This document shows, piece after piece, positions 1 through 8,833 of a stretch of 64,000 nt of DNA; positions within the stretch are counted from its first letter, which is position 1, and each line of letters starts with the position of its first letter. Location: assembly GCA_964640125.1 (NCBI GenBank), contig CAZXGG010000001.1, positions 114,886 through 178,885 of the forward strand. The letters run 5' to 3'. The position numbers were made by a program, and so were the translations under genes. Origin of the DNA: G020353115 sp964640125 (lineage in GTDB: Bacteria > Bacteroidota > Bacteroidia > Bacteroidales > VadinHA17). The notes below the pieces were generated by a model that was not told where the DNA came from, searched no databases, and saw only the letters and a program-made list of their open reading frames with translations.

Positions 1-1382
1 GTTTGGGTGTTGTAATCAAATTTCCTGCTGTCGATAAACTGAATAAAATTTTCATAATCCTCATCGGAAATCGAAAAGCGGTCGGGAGGTGTAATGGAAT
101 CGTGTAGAATGGCATATTGCGTTGCAAAATCGAAGATAAGGAAACGAGAATATAGTTCGACGGTTATTTGACTTACTGTTTCAGGATTAATTTGAACATC
201 AGGCACAATACCTCCGCCATCGTATACCGGTCTACCATGGCTTGTTGTATATTCCGCAATCAAAGAGTCGGGTATAGTTCCCACACTGCCATCTTCATTC
301 CGGTTTGAATAGTCGAGTGCCTGAATGCATCTTCCACTGGGGATGTAATATTTTGCTGTAGTAACTTTCAGCTGGCTGTTGTAACTTAATGGTCTTGTGG
401 TTTGAACCAGTCCTTTACCGAAGGTTCTCTCTCCGACAATAATTCCACGGTCAAGGTCCTGTACTGCTCCGGCTACGATTTCGGATGAAGAAGCCGAACT
501 CCGATTCACCAGAACGGCGATGGGGATAACGGTATCGATGGCTGCTTCGGTGGTGACATAACGGTGATCAAATTCCGTAACTTTGCCCCGGGTGCTGACG
601 ATTTCATGTCCTTTGGGGATAAACAGATTGGAGACAGTAACAGCTTCCAGCAGTAACCCTCCCGGATTGCCCCTCAAATCGAGAACCAAACCGTTCAGAT
701 CCTGTTTGCTTTTGAGGGAGACCAATGCATTTTTCACCTCTGTGCCGGCACCCATGGTAAAGTTGCTTAACCGGATATACCCAATATTCTGATCCAGCAT
801 ACCATAATAGGGAACGCTTTTTATCTGGATTTTTTTACGAACCAGTGTTTTCACGATGGGTTGATCCAGGCCGGGGCGTTGGACTGTAATCTCCAGTTGA
901 GTACCCGGCAGGCCTTTTAACAGATCACTGATTTTGGTAATATCAAGCCCACGGGTTGATTTCCCATCCACCGCGACGATCAGATCGCCCGTTTTCAAAT
1001 TGGCTCTATCGGCAGGAAAATTTTGATACACTTCGGAAATGACTGCATACTCACCACTGGCTCTGATCAGAGAACCAATCCCGCCATATTCCCCGGTTGT
1101 TAGCAATTGCAGGTCTTCCAGTTCCGATTCCGGAATGTACACGGTATAGGGATCCAATGTTTTCAGCATCTCATCAATGCTGGTTGTTATTAATTTTTCC
1201 GGATCCGTTTCATCGACATAATATAGATTAAGCTCCCGGAAAAGAGAGGTATATATTTCAATATTTTTAACCAGCTTAAAATCGTTACTCTCTGAAAAGG
1301 CAAGAATGAACAGCGAAACAAAAATCAACACACCACCCGTTAGGGTTACCTTCCGTCTCTTTAAGAATTCAATAGTTTTCAT
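1..1382 (-). CDS. S41 family C-terminal processing peptidase (3' end outside window)
   Basis: Carboxyl-terminal processing protease of the CtpA/Prc type, expected in the periplasm or attached to the inner membrane. The ATG is at 1382-1380; about 460 residues are visible and the C-terminus lies beyond position 1. In order: a short cationic N-terminus, one hydrophobic segment (about residues 12-28, signal anchor or signal peptide), a PDZ domain and the S41 catalytic core. The catalytic dyad is visible as Ser298 in the SSASSSE motif and Lys323 in GERTFGKG, with Gln327 four residues later; the 25-residue Ser-Lys spacing is the family norm. It follows yidD on the same strand with about 105 bp between, and may be read with the rnpA-yidD group. 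Substrate unknown. Family assignment is secure; the exact subgroup is not. Confidence 0.93.
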   Translation of the reverse strand, partial: MKTIEFLKRRKVTLTGGVLIFVSLFILAFSESNDFKLVKNIEIYTSLFRELNLYYVDETDPEKLITTSIDEMLKTLDPYTVYIPESELEDLQLLTTGEYGGIGSLIRASGEYAVISEVYQNFPADRANLKTGDLIVAVDGKSTRGLDITKISDLLKGLPGTQLEITVQRPGLDQPIVKTLVRKKIQIKSVPYYGMLDQNIGYIRLSNFTMGAGTEVKNALVSLKSKQDLNGLVLDLRGNPGGLLLEAVTVSNLFIPKGHEIVSTRGKVTEFDHRYVTTEAAIDTVIPIAVLVNRSSASSSEIVAGAVQDLDRGIIVGERTFGKGLVQTTRPLSYNSQLKVTTAKYYIPSGRCIQALDYSNRNEDGSVGTIPDSLIAEYTTSHGRPVYDGGGIVPDVQINPETVSQITVELYSRFLIFDFATQYAILHDSITPPDRFSISDEDYENFIQFIDSRKFDYNTQ

Positions 1383-1488
1383 ATGCATGAATTTTTCTGC
1401 AATAATCCGGCAATCATTTGGAAATGCAAAGATAAACAATCCGTCGTGATAACGTCTAATTGTTGTGTCCTAAAAAAGGATGAAACGC

Positions 1489-1710
1489 TCAGGGCACGGG
1501 ATCGTTTCCATGTCCACCCCATGGGTGACACCGCAGGATCCGTTTCAGGCAGAGCCATCCTCCCTTGAAGGGACCATGTTTTCCTATTGCCTCGATGCAG
1601 TAATTGGAACAGGTTGGAGTAAACCGGCAGGTAGCCGGGAATAACGGCGATATCAGGTACTGGTATACTTTTACCAGACCAATCATCATTATGCTAAGCG
1701 GATTTCTCAT
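1489..1710 (-). CDS. yidD: Membrane protein insertion efficiency factor YidD
   Basis: Small membrane-associated protein that assists YidC/Sec insertion of inner-membrane proteins. The predicted 73-residue product has the family core: a short amphipathic N-terminal helix with YQYLISP, then CRFTPTCSNY, KGGWL and the closing RCHPWGGHGNDPVP. I place the start at the ATG at 1710 (MRNPLSIMM...), which gives normal YidD length; a longer frame opens at 1755 but adds an unrelated N-terminus lying inside rnpA. With this start the gene overlaps the 3' end of rnpA by 17 bp, the usual bacterial rnpA-yidD arrangement, and implies translational coupling. Confidence 0.93.
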   Translation of the reverse strand: MRNPLSIMMIGLVKVYQYLISPLFPATCRFTPTCSNYCIEAIGKHGPFKGGWLCLKRILRCHPWGGHGNDPVP

Positions 1711-2083
1711 GGTGAGCGATAAGCTGCTGCAGGGCAATGAATAATTTTTCCTCAATCATGGAATATGAAAGCACTTCATCTGAGATGTATACAAGCAGAA
1801 TAGAGAGCTTTTTTTCTTTGGCAGAAAGGGGTTCAAAAAACTCCTTGTGCTTGCGGTAGGCTTCTCTGATTCTTCGCTTGATCAGGTTACGAACGACCGC
1901 CTTTTTAAACCGTTTTTTGGATACGGAGAAAGCAACCTGAACCGGAGATGGTCTTTTTCCTGATTCAAACATCCAATAGATCCGGAAGGGATAGGTTGTG
2001 TGAGTTCTTCCGGATTCCAGCAGTTGGCCGATCTTTCGCGTACTGGTTAAACGCTCTGCTTTGTTGAAGGTGAATTTTTTCAT
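1694..2083 (-). CDS. rnpA: Ribonuclease P protein component
   Basis: Protein subunit of RNase P, which together with the RNA subunit removes the 5' leader of pre-tRNAs in the cytoplasm. At 129 residues it has normal length. The conserved RNA-binding signature is visible as KKAVVRNLIKRRIREAYR (about residues 60-77), preceded by the family's N-terminal 'F.KAERL' region and a central FSVSKKRFKKAV strand. It lies between hemD (45 bp upstream) and yidD (overlapping), and the group is probably co-transcribed. No rpmH gene is adjacent, unlike the order in Proteobacteria; that is common in Bacteroidota. Confidence 0.95.
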   Translation of the reverse strand: MKKFTFNKAERLTSTRKIGQLLESGRTHTTYPFRIYWMFESGKRPSPVQVAFSVSKKRFKKAVVRNLIKRRIREAYRKHKEFFEPLSAKEKKLSILLVYISDEVLSYSMIEEKLFIALQQLIAHHEKSA

Positions 2084-2128
2084 CTATCAGAACATTTCAA
2101 CCGGTACGATCCAAAAGCGTGAAGTGGA

Positions 2129-2881
2129 TTATTTACAATTTTTATTATGCTCTTTGATGTATTGTTCCAGCGCCATGGTCATGCTGGGAGCCTCTGGATT
2201 GGGAGCTTCAATATCAAGGCGTAATCCCGCATCAAGAACAGCCCTTGTTGTGGTTGGTCCAAAAGCTGCAATTTTTGTGTTATTCTGCTTAAACTCAGGA
2301 AAATTCTGTTGCAGGGATTTTATCCCTGAGGGACTGAAAAAGACCAGAACATCATAATTGACATTGGAAAGATCGGAGAGATCACTACAAACCGTTTTAT
2401 ACAGGATTGCAATGGAAAAGAAGATCTTATGCTTGTTTAACAACGCTGGAATTTCTGGCTTGTGTTGATCAGACAGCGGAACAAAGAACTTCTCATCCTT
2501 ATGTTTAAGAATAAGCTCCAATAAACCGGTAAAATTATTGTGACCGTAAAAAATTTTCCTCTTTCGGTAGACAATGTATTTTTGGAGGTAGAACGCAATC
2601 GATTCTGAAACACAAAAGTATTTCATCGAATCCGGAATGGTTAGCCGCATCTCTTCACTGATCCGGAAGAAGTGGTCAATTGCCGTTTTACTGGTAAAAA
2701 TAACAGCGGAATGACTTAAAATATCAGTTCGCGTTTGCCTAAAATCCTTTACCGACACCCCCTCTACATGAATAAATGGTCTGAAATCAATTTTCAGGTT
2801 ATTCAGCCTGGCTAATTCGAAATAGGGAGACTTTTCATTCTCTGGTTCGGGTTGAGAGACAAGTATCTTTTTGATTTTCAA
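2129..2881 (-). CDS. hemD: Uroporphyrinogen-III synthase
   Basis: Cyclises hydroxymethylbilane to uroporphyrinogen III with inversion of ring D, a step in haem and sirohaem synthesis, in the cytoplasm. The 250-residue protein has the two-lobed HemD layout: an N-terminal 'ILVSQPEPE' strand, a VIFTSKTAIDHFF motif at the first lobe, and the second-lobe motifs 'VLVFFSPSGIKSL' and 'IAAFGPTTTRAVLDAG', where conserved substrate-contacting Ser/Thr residues sit. Sequence conservation in this family is always low, so the call rests on these motifs and on the DUF4271 neighbour, which is a recurrent Bacteroidota arrangement. The two genes are 47 bp apart. Confidence 0.88.
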   Translation of the reverse strand: MKIKKILVSQPEPENEKSPYFELARLNNLKIDFRPFIHVEGVSVKDFRQTRTDILSHSAVIFTSKTAIDHFFRISEEMRLTIPDSMKYFCVSESIAFYLQKYIVYRKRKIFYGHNNFTGLLELILKHKDEKFFVPLSDQHKPEIPALLNKHKIFFSIAILYKTVCSDLSDLSNVNYDVLVFFSPSGIKSLQQNFPEFKQNNTKIAAFGPTTTRAVLDAGLRLDIEAPNPEAPSMTMALEQYIKEHNKNCK

Positions 2882-2928
2882 AATGCAAAATTTTAATTTT
2901 ACTATCTCTATATCAAAAACTTACAATA

Positions 2929-4095
2929 CTACACCAATAGTCCAGATAGCTTAAGAAATAGAAGTATTGGCAAAAATTCCAGGCCACAAAGGTATAAAAA
3001 CCAATATAATATTGAAACTCCTTCCCGGATAAAAATTTGAAATCCCCGAAACAATCGGAACATATAGGCTATTAAAATCAGGACCATTCCGCTATACAGA
3101 AACAGGGGCAATACGGTATCCGATATATACACCATACCCAGTACAACCGGGAACAGGGCAAGGCCGAGGTTCCGGTTGAAAAGGAACACCGTATGGGTGT
3201 ATTCGGCAAATGTTTTTTGGGTTAGTGAAATAGCTCCGAGAAGGTATAAAGCGATCGATTTTACAGCATAGAGCGCAATAATAAGAGCGGTCAGAAGAGC
3301 ATATGCCCTGAAACCGCCCAACCGGCCAATTTCGATCTTCAGATAGGTTAAGGTAAGATAAAGGTAGAGTCCGGTATTCAGGTAAAAGATAATGTTCAGA
3401 CCCAATGCCACACGGGATGAAACACTGCTCCGGTCACGGAAAAGATTATAGGAAACCTGCTGGTTGATTAATGCCGCGACAGTGCGGGAGAGAAATTTGT
3501 TATAAAACAGACGTATCCAGGCTAGGATGATAAATGAGATCAGGAAAACCCCGAGAACCCAATCATGGGACACAACCATTTTTTCTTGTTCACCCAACCC
3601 CTTTTCAGCCTCCTTCTGTAACCCTACCGTTTCTTTCACTGTTTTGACTGTGTCACCTGTTTCCCCATGATCTTCTATGAAGACCGGTTCACCTTCTTCT
3701 TTTCCCAGATAGGAATACCTGGGCAGGTTCAATGAAAATTCCGGAAGGAGTAAAAAAGAGAGGGAATCCACTGATAAAATGACATGGCTTGAATCAAGCA
3801 AAACCACCGGTACGGGCTCAACCTCTTGAATGATACGAAAAGAAGGTCTTTGCGGCTGTCGGGCAAGTGAATCGATGGTGTCTTGATGGCGATTGCTTCG
3901 TTCAAAAAGTGACTGAATATCCTCCGGTGAGAATTGCGGGATTGACAGTGAATCACTCGCTTTCTGGACGGAATCCTGGCCCGCTTCCATGGCGGTGCTA
4001 TCCTGAGACACACCGGATGGAATGCTATCCTGCAGGCTTATTATCCATTTTGAAGCTGGATTGGTTTGATGCTTTTTATGATCGTTCACCAACAT
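2929..4095 (-). CDS. DUF4271 family integral membrane protein
   Basis: Inner-membrane protein of unknown function. Residues 1 to about 175 are hydrophilic, rich in Ser, Asp, Gln and Pro, and look disordered; from about residue 178 (VLGVFLISFIILAWIRLFY) to the end there are about six or seven hydrophobic segments. The membrane part matches the DUF4271 family, which in Bacteroidota is regularly found directly upstream of hemD as here. The long hydrophilic N-terminus is variable in the family. The start chosen gives MLVNDHKKHQ; an internal start would only shorten the disordered part. No enzymatic motif is visible, and any link to haem synthesis is inferred from gene order only. Confidence 0.8.
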   Translation of the reverse strand: MLVNDHKKHQTNPASKWIISLQDSIPSGVSQDSTAMEAGQDSVQKASDSLSIPQFSPEDIQSLFERSNRHQDTIDSLARQPQRPSFRIIQEVEPVPVVLLDSSHVILSVDSLSFLLLPEFSLNLPRYSYLGKEEGEPVFIEDHGETGDTVKTVKETVGLQKEAEKGLGEQEKMVVSHDWVLGVFLISFIILAWIRLFYNKFLSRTVAALINQQVSYNLFRDRSSVSSRVALGLNIIFYLNTGLYLYLTLTYLKIEIGRLGGFRAYALLTALIIALYAVKSIALYLLGAISLTQKTFAEYTHTVFLFNRNLGLALFPVVLGMVYISDTVLPLFLYSGMVLILIAYMFRLFRGFQIFIREGVSILYWFLYLCGLEFLPILLFLKLSGLLV

Positions 4096-4176
4096 CGATT
4101 TCTCAGATAAATAATGGGCAAAGATATATCAATTCGCTGAGAATATTCTTTCATGCTCTGGTACGCAGTTGCGGGA

Positions 4177-5091
4177 TTAAAAAAATGTGAACTCTGTTTT
4201 TTTGCCCGTCCTGAGTGATTCGATGTCAGACAATAAATGATTGGCCAATCGGCTTGCCCCGAAACGAAAAAGAGATGGTGTTATCCATTCAGCACCCAGG
4301 CTATTTGCAACGATAGCCAGAAAAGGAAGAGCCTCTGAAGAGAAGGATATCCCACCGGCGGGTTTAATGCCAACCCTTTTTCCTGTAGCGGAATAGTAAT
4401 CACGTATCGCTGTACACATCACACCAACTGCCTCAATCGTTGCAGCAGGTTGAAATTTCCCGGTGGATGTTTTGATAAAATCAGCACCCGATTCCATGGC
4501 AAGCATACTGGCCCTATAGATGTTTTCATGGGAAGATAGCGCTCCTGTTTCAAGGATGACTTTCAGTGGGTATTTTTGTGCGACCCGCCTTATCTCTTTT
4601 AATTCTTTTTCTACATCCGGAATATTTGATTCCAGGAATTTTCCTACAGAGATAACGACATCGATCTCTTCAGCTCCGTTTTCAATCGCCAGCTCAATCT
4701 CGGCTAATTTTATTTTCAAAAAGGTTTGTGAGGAGGGAAATCCTCCGGCGACAGAAGCAATTTTTACATTTGGCACTGCAAGCACATCCCGGACACAGGA
4801 CACGAGTGATGGATAGACACAGATAGCGGCAACATTTGGCATATCCGGGAAACGACTGGGAAATTGATTTACATTTTCACAGAGTGAACGGATTCTTTTC
4901 TCCGTATCGGTTGTATTTAACGTGGTCAGATCCAGCAAACTGAATATGGTCTTCAATCCGTCCGGGTGATTAAACGATCCGGCGGATGAAATGGCAGAAT
5001 CCACAAGCTGTTTAACGAACCGATCCGAAATTTTTTTCCTGTAGTTTTTATGTTTTGTATCCATTGTGTTACCCTGTGCTGATTGGTGCAT
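4177..5091 (-). CDS. deoC: Deoxyribose-phosphate aldolase
   Basis: Cleaves 2-deoxyribose-5-phosphate into glyceraldehyde-3-phosphate and acetaldehyde, linking deoxynucleoside salvage to glycolysis; cytoplasmic TIM barrel. Both catalytic lysines are visible: Lys207 in the Schiff-base motif DFIKTSTGKF and Lys243 in VGIKPAGGI; the Asp of 'IDVVISVGKFL' is also conserved. At 304 residues it is longer than the E. coli enzyme (259) because of an N-terminal extension, which is common in this phylum. An alternative ATG at 5064 (MDTKHKN) lies just after an AGGG tract and may be the real start. No other nucleoside catabolism gene is adjacent; an MFS transporter lies 51 bp upstream. Confidence 0.94.
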   Translation of the reverse strand: MHQSAQGNTMDTKHKNYRKKISDRFVKQLVDSAISSAGSFNHPDGLKTIFSLLDLTTLNTTDTEKRIRSLCENVNQFPSRFPDMPNVAAICVYPSLVSCVRDVLAVPNVKIASVAGGFPSSQTFLKIKLAEIELAIENGAEEIDVVISVGKFLESNIPDVEKELKEIRRVAQKYPLKVILETGALSSHENIYRASMLAMESGADFIKTSTGKFQPAATIEAVGVMCTAIRDYYSATGKRVGIKPAGGISFSSEALPFLAIVANSLGAEWITPSLFRFGASRLANHLLSDIESLRTGKKTEFTFF

Positions 5092-5142
5092 CTTTTTTGC
5101 AGTCCCTGACGGTCAACATAATTATAGCTTTAAACAAACGGA

Positions 5143-6552
5143 TTATCTCTTTCCGGAATTTTTGCCGGGAGCCGTTTTACCTCTTGCTATGGAGGCAAAG
5201 ATACCACCAAAACAGAGAATTGAAAAAATAAGGAATGCCATTTTCACACTTGATAAAAATTCCGCATAATTGGATGGATTGATGTCAGTCCGGCCAATGA
5301 ACAGGGAAAAGAGCATCATGGCAATGCCCATACTGAACATCTGACCGACCGCTCGCATGGTTGCCTGTGTGCCGGATGCAACACCGAGGAATTTTTTTTC
5401 AACGGAATTCATGATGGCATTTACATTGGGTGAGGAGAATAGTGCAAAACCTGTTCCCAGGATCAGCAGATTAATGATGATTACCAGCATTGAGGTAGCA
5501 GGAGTAAGAAAGACAAGCAGGAAGAGTCCCACCATGGATAATCCCATACCGACAGAAGCAACGATTCTGGATTCAATTCTATCGGAGAATTTCCCTGAAA
5601 TCGGAGATAGTATTGCCATAATAATGGGCTGGGAGACAAGCACCAATCCTGCTTCATGAGGAGGGAGATCTTTGATATATTGCAGGTAGAGGCTTAATAG
5701 AAAACCGGTTGCAAAGGTTGCGGCATAGTTTATTAATGCCGCCAGATTTGAGAATGCAAAAATCCGGTTATGCCGGAACAAGTTTATTTCCAGAACTGGA
5801 TATGCAGACCTCTTTTCAACCCGGAAAAACCCGCCGAACAATATCAGACCAGAAATGATAAACAGCCAGCCAAACCATTCAGGTAGACGTGTAAATCCAT
5901 ACATCAGCAGAAATAGCGCCGCTCCATACAATATACTGCCCTGCCAGTCGAATCGCTCTTTGGCTGCATCAGCCCAATCCTGTTTTAGCATTAAAAGAAT
6001 CAGGATAATAGCGGATAGTCCGATCGGTACAAGAACCAGAAAGATACTTTTCCAGCCCAGATATTGGGTCAGTAATCCTCCACCAAACGGCCCGATCGAT
6101 AAACCGATATAGACGGCTGAAACGTTGATGCCTAAAGGCCTGCCACGTTCTCCCGGAGGGTAGACAGAAGTGATAATCGCTGTGCTGGTGCTGAAGATCA
6201 TGGAGCTTCCAAGACCCTGTACTACTCTGAAGGCAATCAGTTGATGAATGCTGGCAGAGAGGGCACACAGGATGGAAGTGATGATAAACAGGGCAAGACC
6301 AATGGTGTAGATCTTTTTTCTGCCTACGATATCGGCCAGCTTGCCAAGGGGAACAAGAAAGATTGCTGCAGACAGGATATACGAAGTAGCCACCCAGGAG
6401 ATTTGAACCGCATTGGCATTAAACTCTTTCCCAATCGTAGGTAATGCCACGTTAATTGCAGAACCCATGAACGGAGTCATGAACGATGCGATAACGGCAA
6501 TCGATAACGCGGTTCGTTTAACGGATGTGTCGGGAAAATCCTGGTGAATCAT
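5143..6552 (-). CDS. MFS transporter, DHA2 (EmrB/QacA-type) family
   Basis: Proton-driven inner-membrane exporter, probably for drugs or other amphipathic compounds. The 469 residues form about 14 hydrophobic segments, the DHA2 pattern. The MFS motif A is present as GKLADIVGRKK after the second segment. Further family marks are 'GSAINVALPTIG' in helix 1, 'RVVQGLGSSMIFS' in helix 4 and a motif-C-like 'GLSIGPFGGGLL' in helix 5. No membrane-fusion (EmrA) or TolC partner is adjacent, so it probably acts alone across the inner membrane. Substrate cannot be inferred. It ends 51 bp before deoC and starts 39 bp after dtd, so may be co-transcribed with both. Confidence 0.9.
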   Translation of the reverse strand: MIHQDFPDTSVKRTALSIAVIASFMTPFMGSAINVALPTIGKEFNANAVQISWVATSYILSAAIFLVPLGKLADIVGRKKIYTIGLALFIITSILCALSASIHQLIAFRVVQGLGSSMIFSTSTAIITSVYPPGERGRPLGINVSAVYIGLSIGPFGGGLLTQYLGWKSIFLVLVPIGLSAIILILLMLKQDWADAAKERFDWQGSILYGAALFLLMYGFTRLPEWFGWLFIISGLILFGGFFRVEKRSAYPVLEINLFRHNRIFAFSNLAALINYAATFATGFLLSLYLQYIKDLPPHEAGLVLVSQPIIMAILSPISGKFSDRIESRIVASVGMGLSMVGLFLLVFLTPATSMLVIIINLLILGTGFALFSSPNVNAIMNSVEKKFLGVASGTQATMRAVGQMFSMGIAMMLFSLFIGRTDINPSNYAEFLSSVKMAFLIFSILCFGGIFASIARGKTAPGKNSGKR

Positions 6553-6591
6553 GTTGCTGTTTTACATGGATGGCAAGTCAGATAAGATGAA

Positions 6592-7044
6592 CTATTCTCT
6601 GTTTTTTGTGTCAATCCATATCGTTACCGGACCATCATTAATGAGGTTGATGTGCATGTATGCACCAAACTCTCCGGTCTTTACCGTTTTTCCCAACATT
6701 GTCCCCAGTTGTTTTACAAACGCTTCGTATAACGGAATGGCAAATTCCGGCTTAGCAGCCCTGATGTAGGATGGGCGATTCCCTTTCTTTGTCTTGGCAT
6801 GAAGTGTAAACTGACTGACTGCCAGTGCTTCACCATCAACCTCCGTAATGGGCACATTCATGATTCCCTGCGCATCATCAAAAATGCGCAGTTGGGCAAT
6901 CTTCCTGCATAACCACGCCACATCGTCCACAGTGTCTTCAATTTCTATCCCAAGCAGAATCAACAAACCGTGGTCAATTTCTGATTTAATTTCTTCTTCA
7001 ATGCTTACCGAAGCATGGGTTACTCGTTGTATCACTGCACGCAT
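6592..7044 (-). CDS. dtd: D-aminoacyl-tRNA deacylase
   Basis: Hydrolyses D-aminoacyl-tRNAs (and Gly-tRNA-Ala), preventing D-amino acids from entering protein; cytoplasmic homodimer. The 150-residue length is standard. Signature motifs are visible: 'MRAVIQRV' at the N-terminus, the catalytic 'VSQFTL' loop (about residues 77-82) and the cross-subunit Gly-cisPro motif 'NDGPVTIWID' near the C-terminus. Lies 36 bp downstream of the amidase gene and 39 bp upstream of the MFS gene on the same strand. Confidence 0.96.
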   Translation of the reverse strand: MRAVIQRVTHASVSIEEEIKSEIDHGLLILLGIEIEDTVDDVAWLCRKIAQLRIFDDAQGIMNVPITEVDGEALAVSQFTLHAKTKKGNRPSYIRAAKPEFAIPLYEAFVKQLGTMLGKTVKTGEFGAYMHINLINDGPVTIWIDTKNRE

Positions 7045-7080
7045 AAATCAATACTTAACTGTTTTTCCGATCATTCAGGT

Positions 7081-8823
7081 TCACTTTGATGGTAATGCAC
7101 CCAGGGTAAAAAAGCGGGGATGGAGGTCGTCAAAATCGGTTTCCTGCTGATACATAGCTGCAACAGCAAGAATGGTTGCTTCATCAAAGAGATTGCCTAT
7201 AAACGAAATGCTGGTTGGGGTTCCCCGCTGGTTAAATCCATTGGGAACCACGACAACCGGATGACCGGTAAGATTCGTTATGAGAAGCTGGTTTCCGCCA
7301 AAGCTGGGTGTGACGATGAGGTCGTATTGTTCCATTAGCTTCTGCATCTCCTGAATGAGCAGATAGCGAATACGGTTTGCCTGAATGTATTCGACGGCAG
7401 GAATAAATCGTGCCTGACGGAAAAGATTGGGCCAGGCTCCCCGGTTTTGACGAACCAAAAGCGTATCCCTGTTGGACCGGGTAAGCTCATCAAATGCTGC
7501 TGCAGCCTCTGCATTCAGAATGATTCGCAGGGAAGAGACAGGCAGCGTGTCGGGGAAGGAGACCGGCATGAGTTCAGCGCCCATCTTTTTCAGAACCGCG
7601 AGTGTCTTTTTGTCGTTCTTTTTCGTTGGATAATCTGCATCGAATGCTTCCTTGAAATATCCGATGCGAAGGGTTGAAATATCCGGATTCGGGCTATAGT
7701 TAAATGGCAGATCGACCAGGGTCTGGTCAATCCCGTCCGGACCGATCATGGCATGGAATACCAGGGCACAATCGGCAGCATTTCTGCAGATCGGTCCGAT
7801 CTTATCCATGGTCCAGCTTAATGCCATAGCTCCGGTTCTGCTAACCCGACCGTAGGTGGGTCTGAGACCTGATGTTCCACAACGTGTCGAGGGAGAGACG
7901 ATAGAACCCAATGTTTCCGTTCCTATGGAAAAGGGGACCAGGCCGGCGGCAGTTGCGGATGCGGAGCCGGCAGAAGAGCCACTGGAACCCTGCTTGAGAT
8001 CCCATGGATTTCTTGTTGTATCGGCATACCAGACATCCCCCATGGCTAAAGCACCCATGGATAATTTAGCCACCAGCACAGCACCCGCCTCTTCCAGTTT
8101 TTTTACAACCGTTGCCGTTTCATCAATGATTTGTTCCTTAAAGGGTGCTGCACCCCAGGTCGTTTTATATCCCTCCACGGCTAGCAGGTCTTTCACACCA
8201 TAGGGAATGCCATGCAGAGGGCCCCTGTATTTACCCTGAGCGATCTCTTCATCAGCACGGGTCGCTTGTGCAATGGCTAACTCTTCTGTCAGGGTGATCA
8301 CACAATGAAGCGTATCCCCAAATTGTTTCAAACGATCGATGAAAAAATGCGTCAATTCAACCGATTTGATTTTTTGGTTTTTTATCAGTTGTGCCAGTTC
8401 TGCAACGCGATAAAAGGCAAGATCATTCCTGTTTTTCGGCAAAGAAACATTTTCCGGTAAGCCCCATTCAACCGGTTCCTGTTGTTGAGGAAAAGTGACC
8501 CCGATTGGAATGGGATTAAACTGGATCGAAGGAGGAATGCTATTGTCAAGAGGGAAGGAGCGGATTTCATTGTATAACTGCGTATAATAGGCAAGGCCAC
8601 CTGACATCTGAGCCCTTTCCGTCTGGTCAAACTGTAACCCCATGTGATTTTCTGCTTCAAGGATGACCGTATCGGGAAGCATTGTGCTGGTTTCTGTTCC
8701 ATCAGCATTCGCTGTTGACTCACGCTTGCAGGCATGGATCACGATGAAAAAAAGCAACAGGATCGGAATGGACCGGTATATGAAATATTGGTATAAAGGA
8801 GTGTGAGAACGAGTCATGATCAT
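7081..8823 (-). CDS. Exported amidase-signature-family hydrolase (lipoprotein)
   Basis: Amidase signature enzyme that cleaves a carboxamide or related bond; the substrate is unknown. The N-terminus is a lipoprotein signal with the lipid-attachment Cys at about residue 32 (FIVIHAC), so the enzyme should sit on the periplasmic side. The Ser-cisSer-Lys triad is visible: Lys in GIPYGVKDL, cis-Ser in QGSSGSSAGSAS, and the nucleophilic Ser in GTETLGSIVSPS. The 'TLGS' form replaces the usual 'TGGS', a variant I associate with exported amidases rather than GatA. At 580 residues it has an extra N-terminal region of about 100 residues before the catalytic domain. It is not GatA: no gatB or gatC is near and it has a signal sequence. 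A second ATG two codons downstream is also possible. Confidence 0.88.
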   Translation of the reverse strand: MIMTRSHTPLYQYFIYRSIPILLLFFIVIHACKRESTANADGTETSTMLPDTVILEAENHMGLQFDQTERAQMSGGLAYYTQLYNEIRSFPLDNSIPPSIQFNPIPIGVTFPQQQEPVEWGLPENVSLPKNRNDLAFYRVAELAQLIKNQKIKSVELTHFFIDRLKQFGDTLHCVITLTEELAIAQATRADEEIAQGKYRGPLHGIPYGVKDLLAVEGYKTTWGAAPFKEQIIDETATVVKKLEEAGAVLVAKLSMGALAMGDVWYADTTRNPWDLKQGSSGSSAGSASATAAGLVPFSIGTETLGSIVSPSTRCGTSGLRPTYGRVSRTGAMALSWTMDKIGPICRNAADCALVFHAMIGPDGIDQTLVDLPFNYSPNPDISTLRIGYFKEAFDADYPTKKNDKKTLAVLKKMGAELMPVSFPDTLPVSSLRIILNAEAAAAFDELTRSNRDTLLVRQNRGAWPNLFRQARFIPAVEYIQANRIRYLLIQEMQKLMEQYDLIVTPSFGGNQLLITNLTGHPVVVVPNGFNQRGTPTSISFIGNLFDEATILAVAAMYQQETDFDDLHPRFFTLGALPSK

Positions 8824-8833
8824 GGGTTTAATG

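Noticed and set aside
7081..8823. GatA subunit of the tRNA amidotransferase
   Set aside because: It has a lipoprotein signal, an altered nucleophile motif (TLGS) and no gatB/gatC neighbours.
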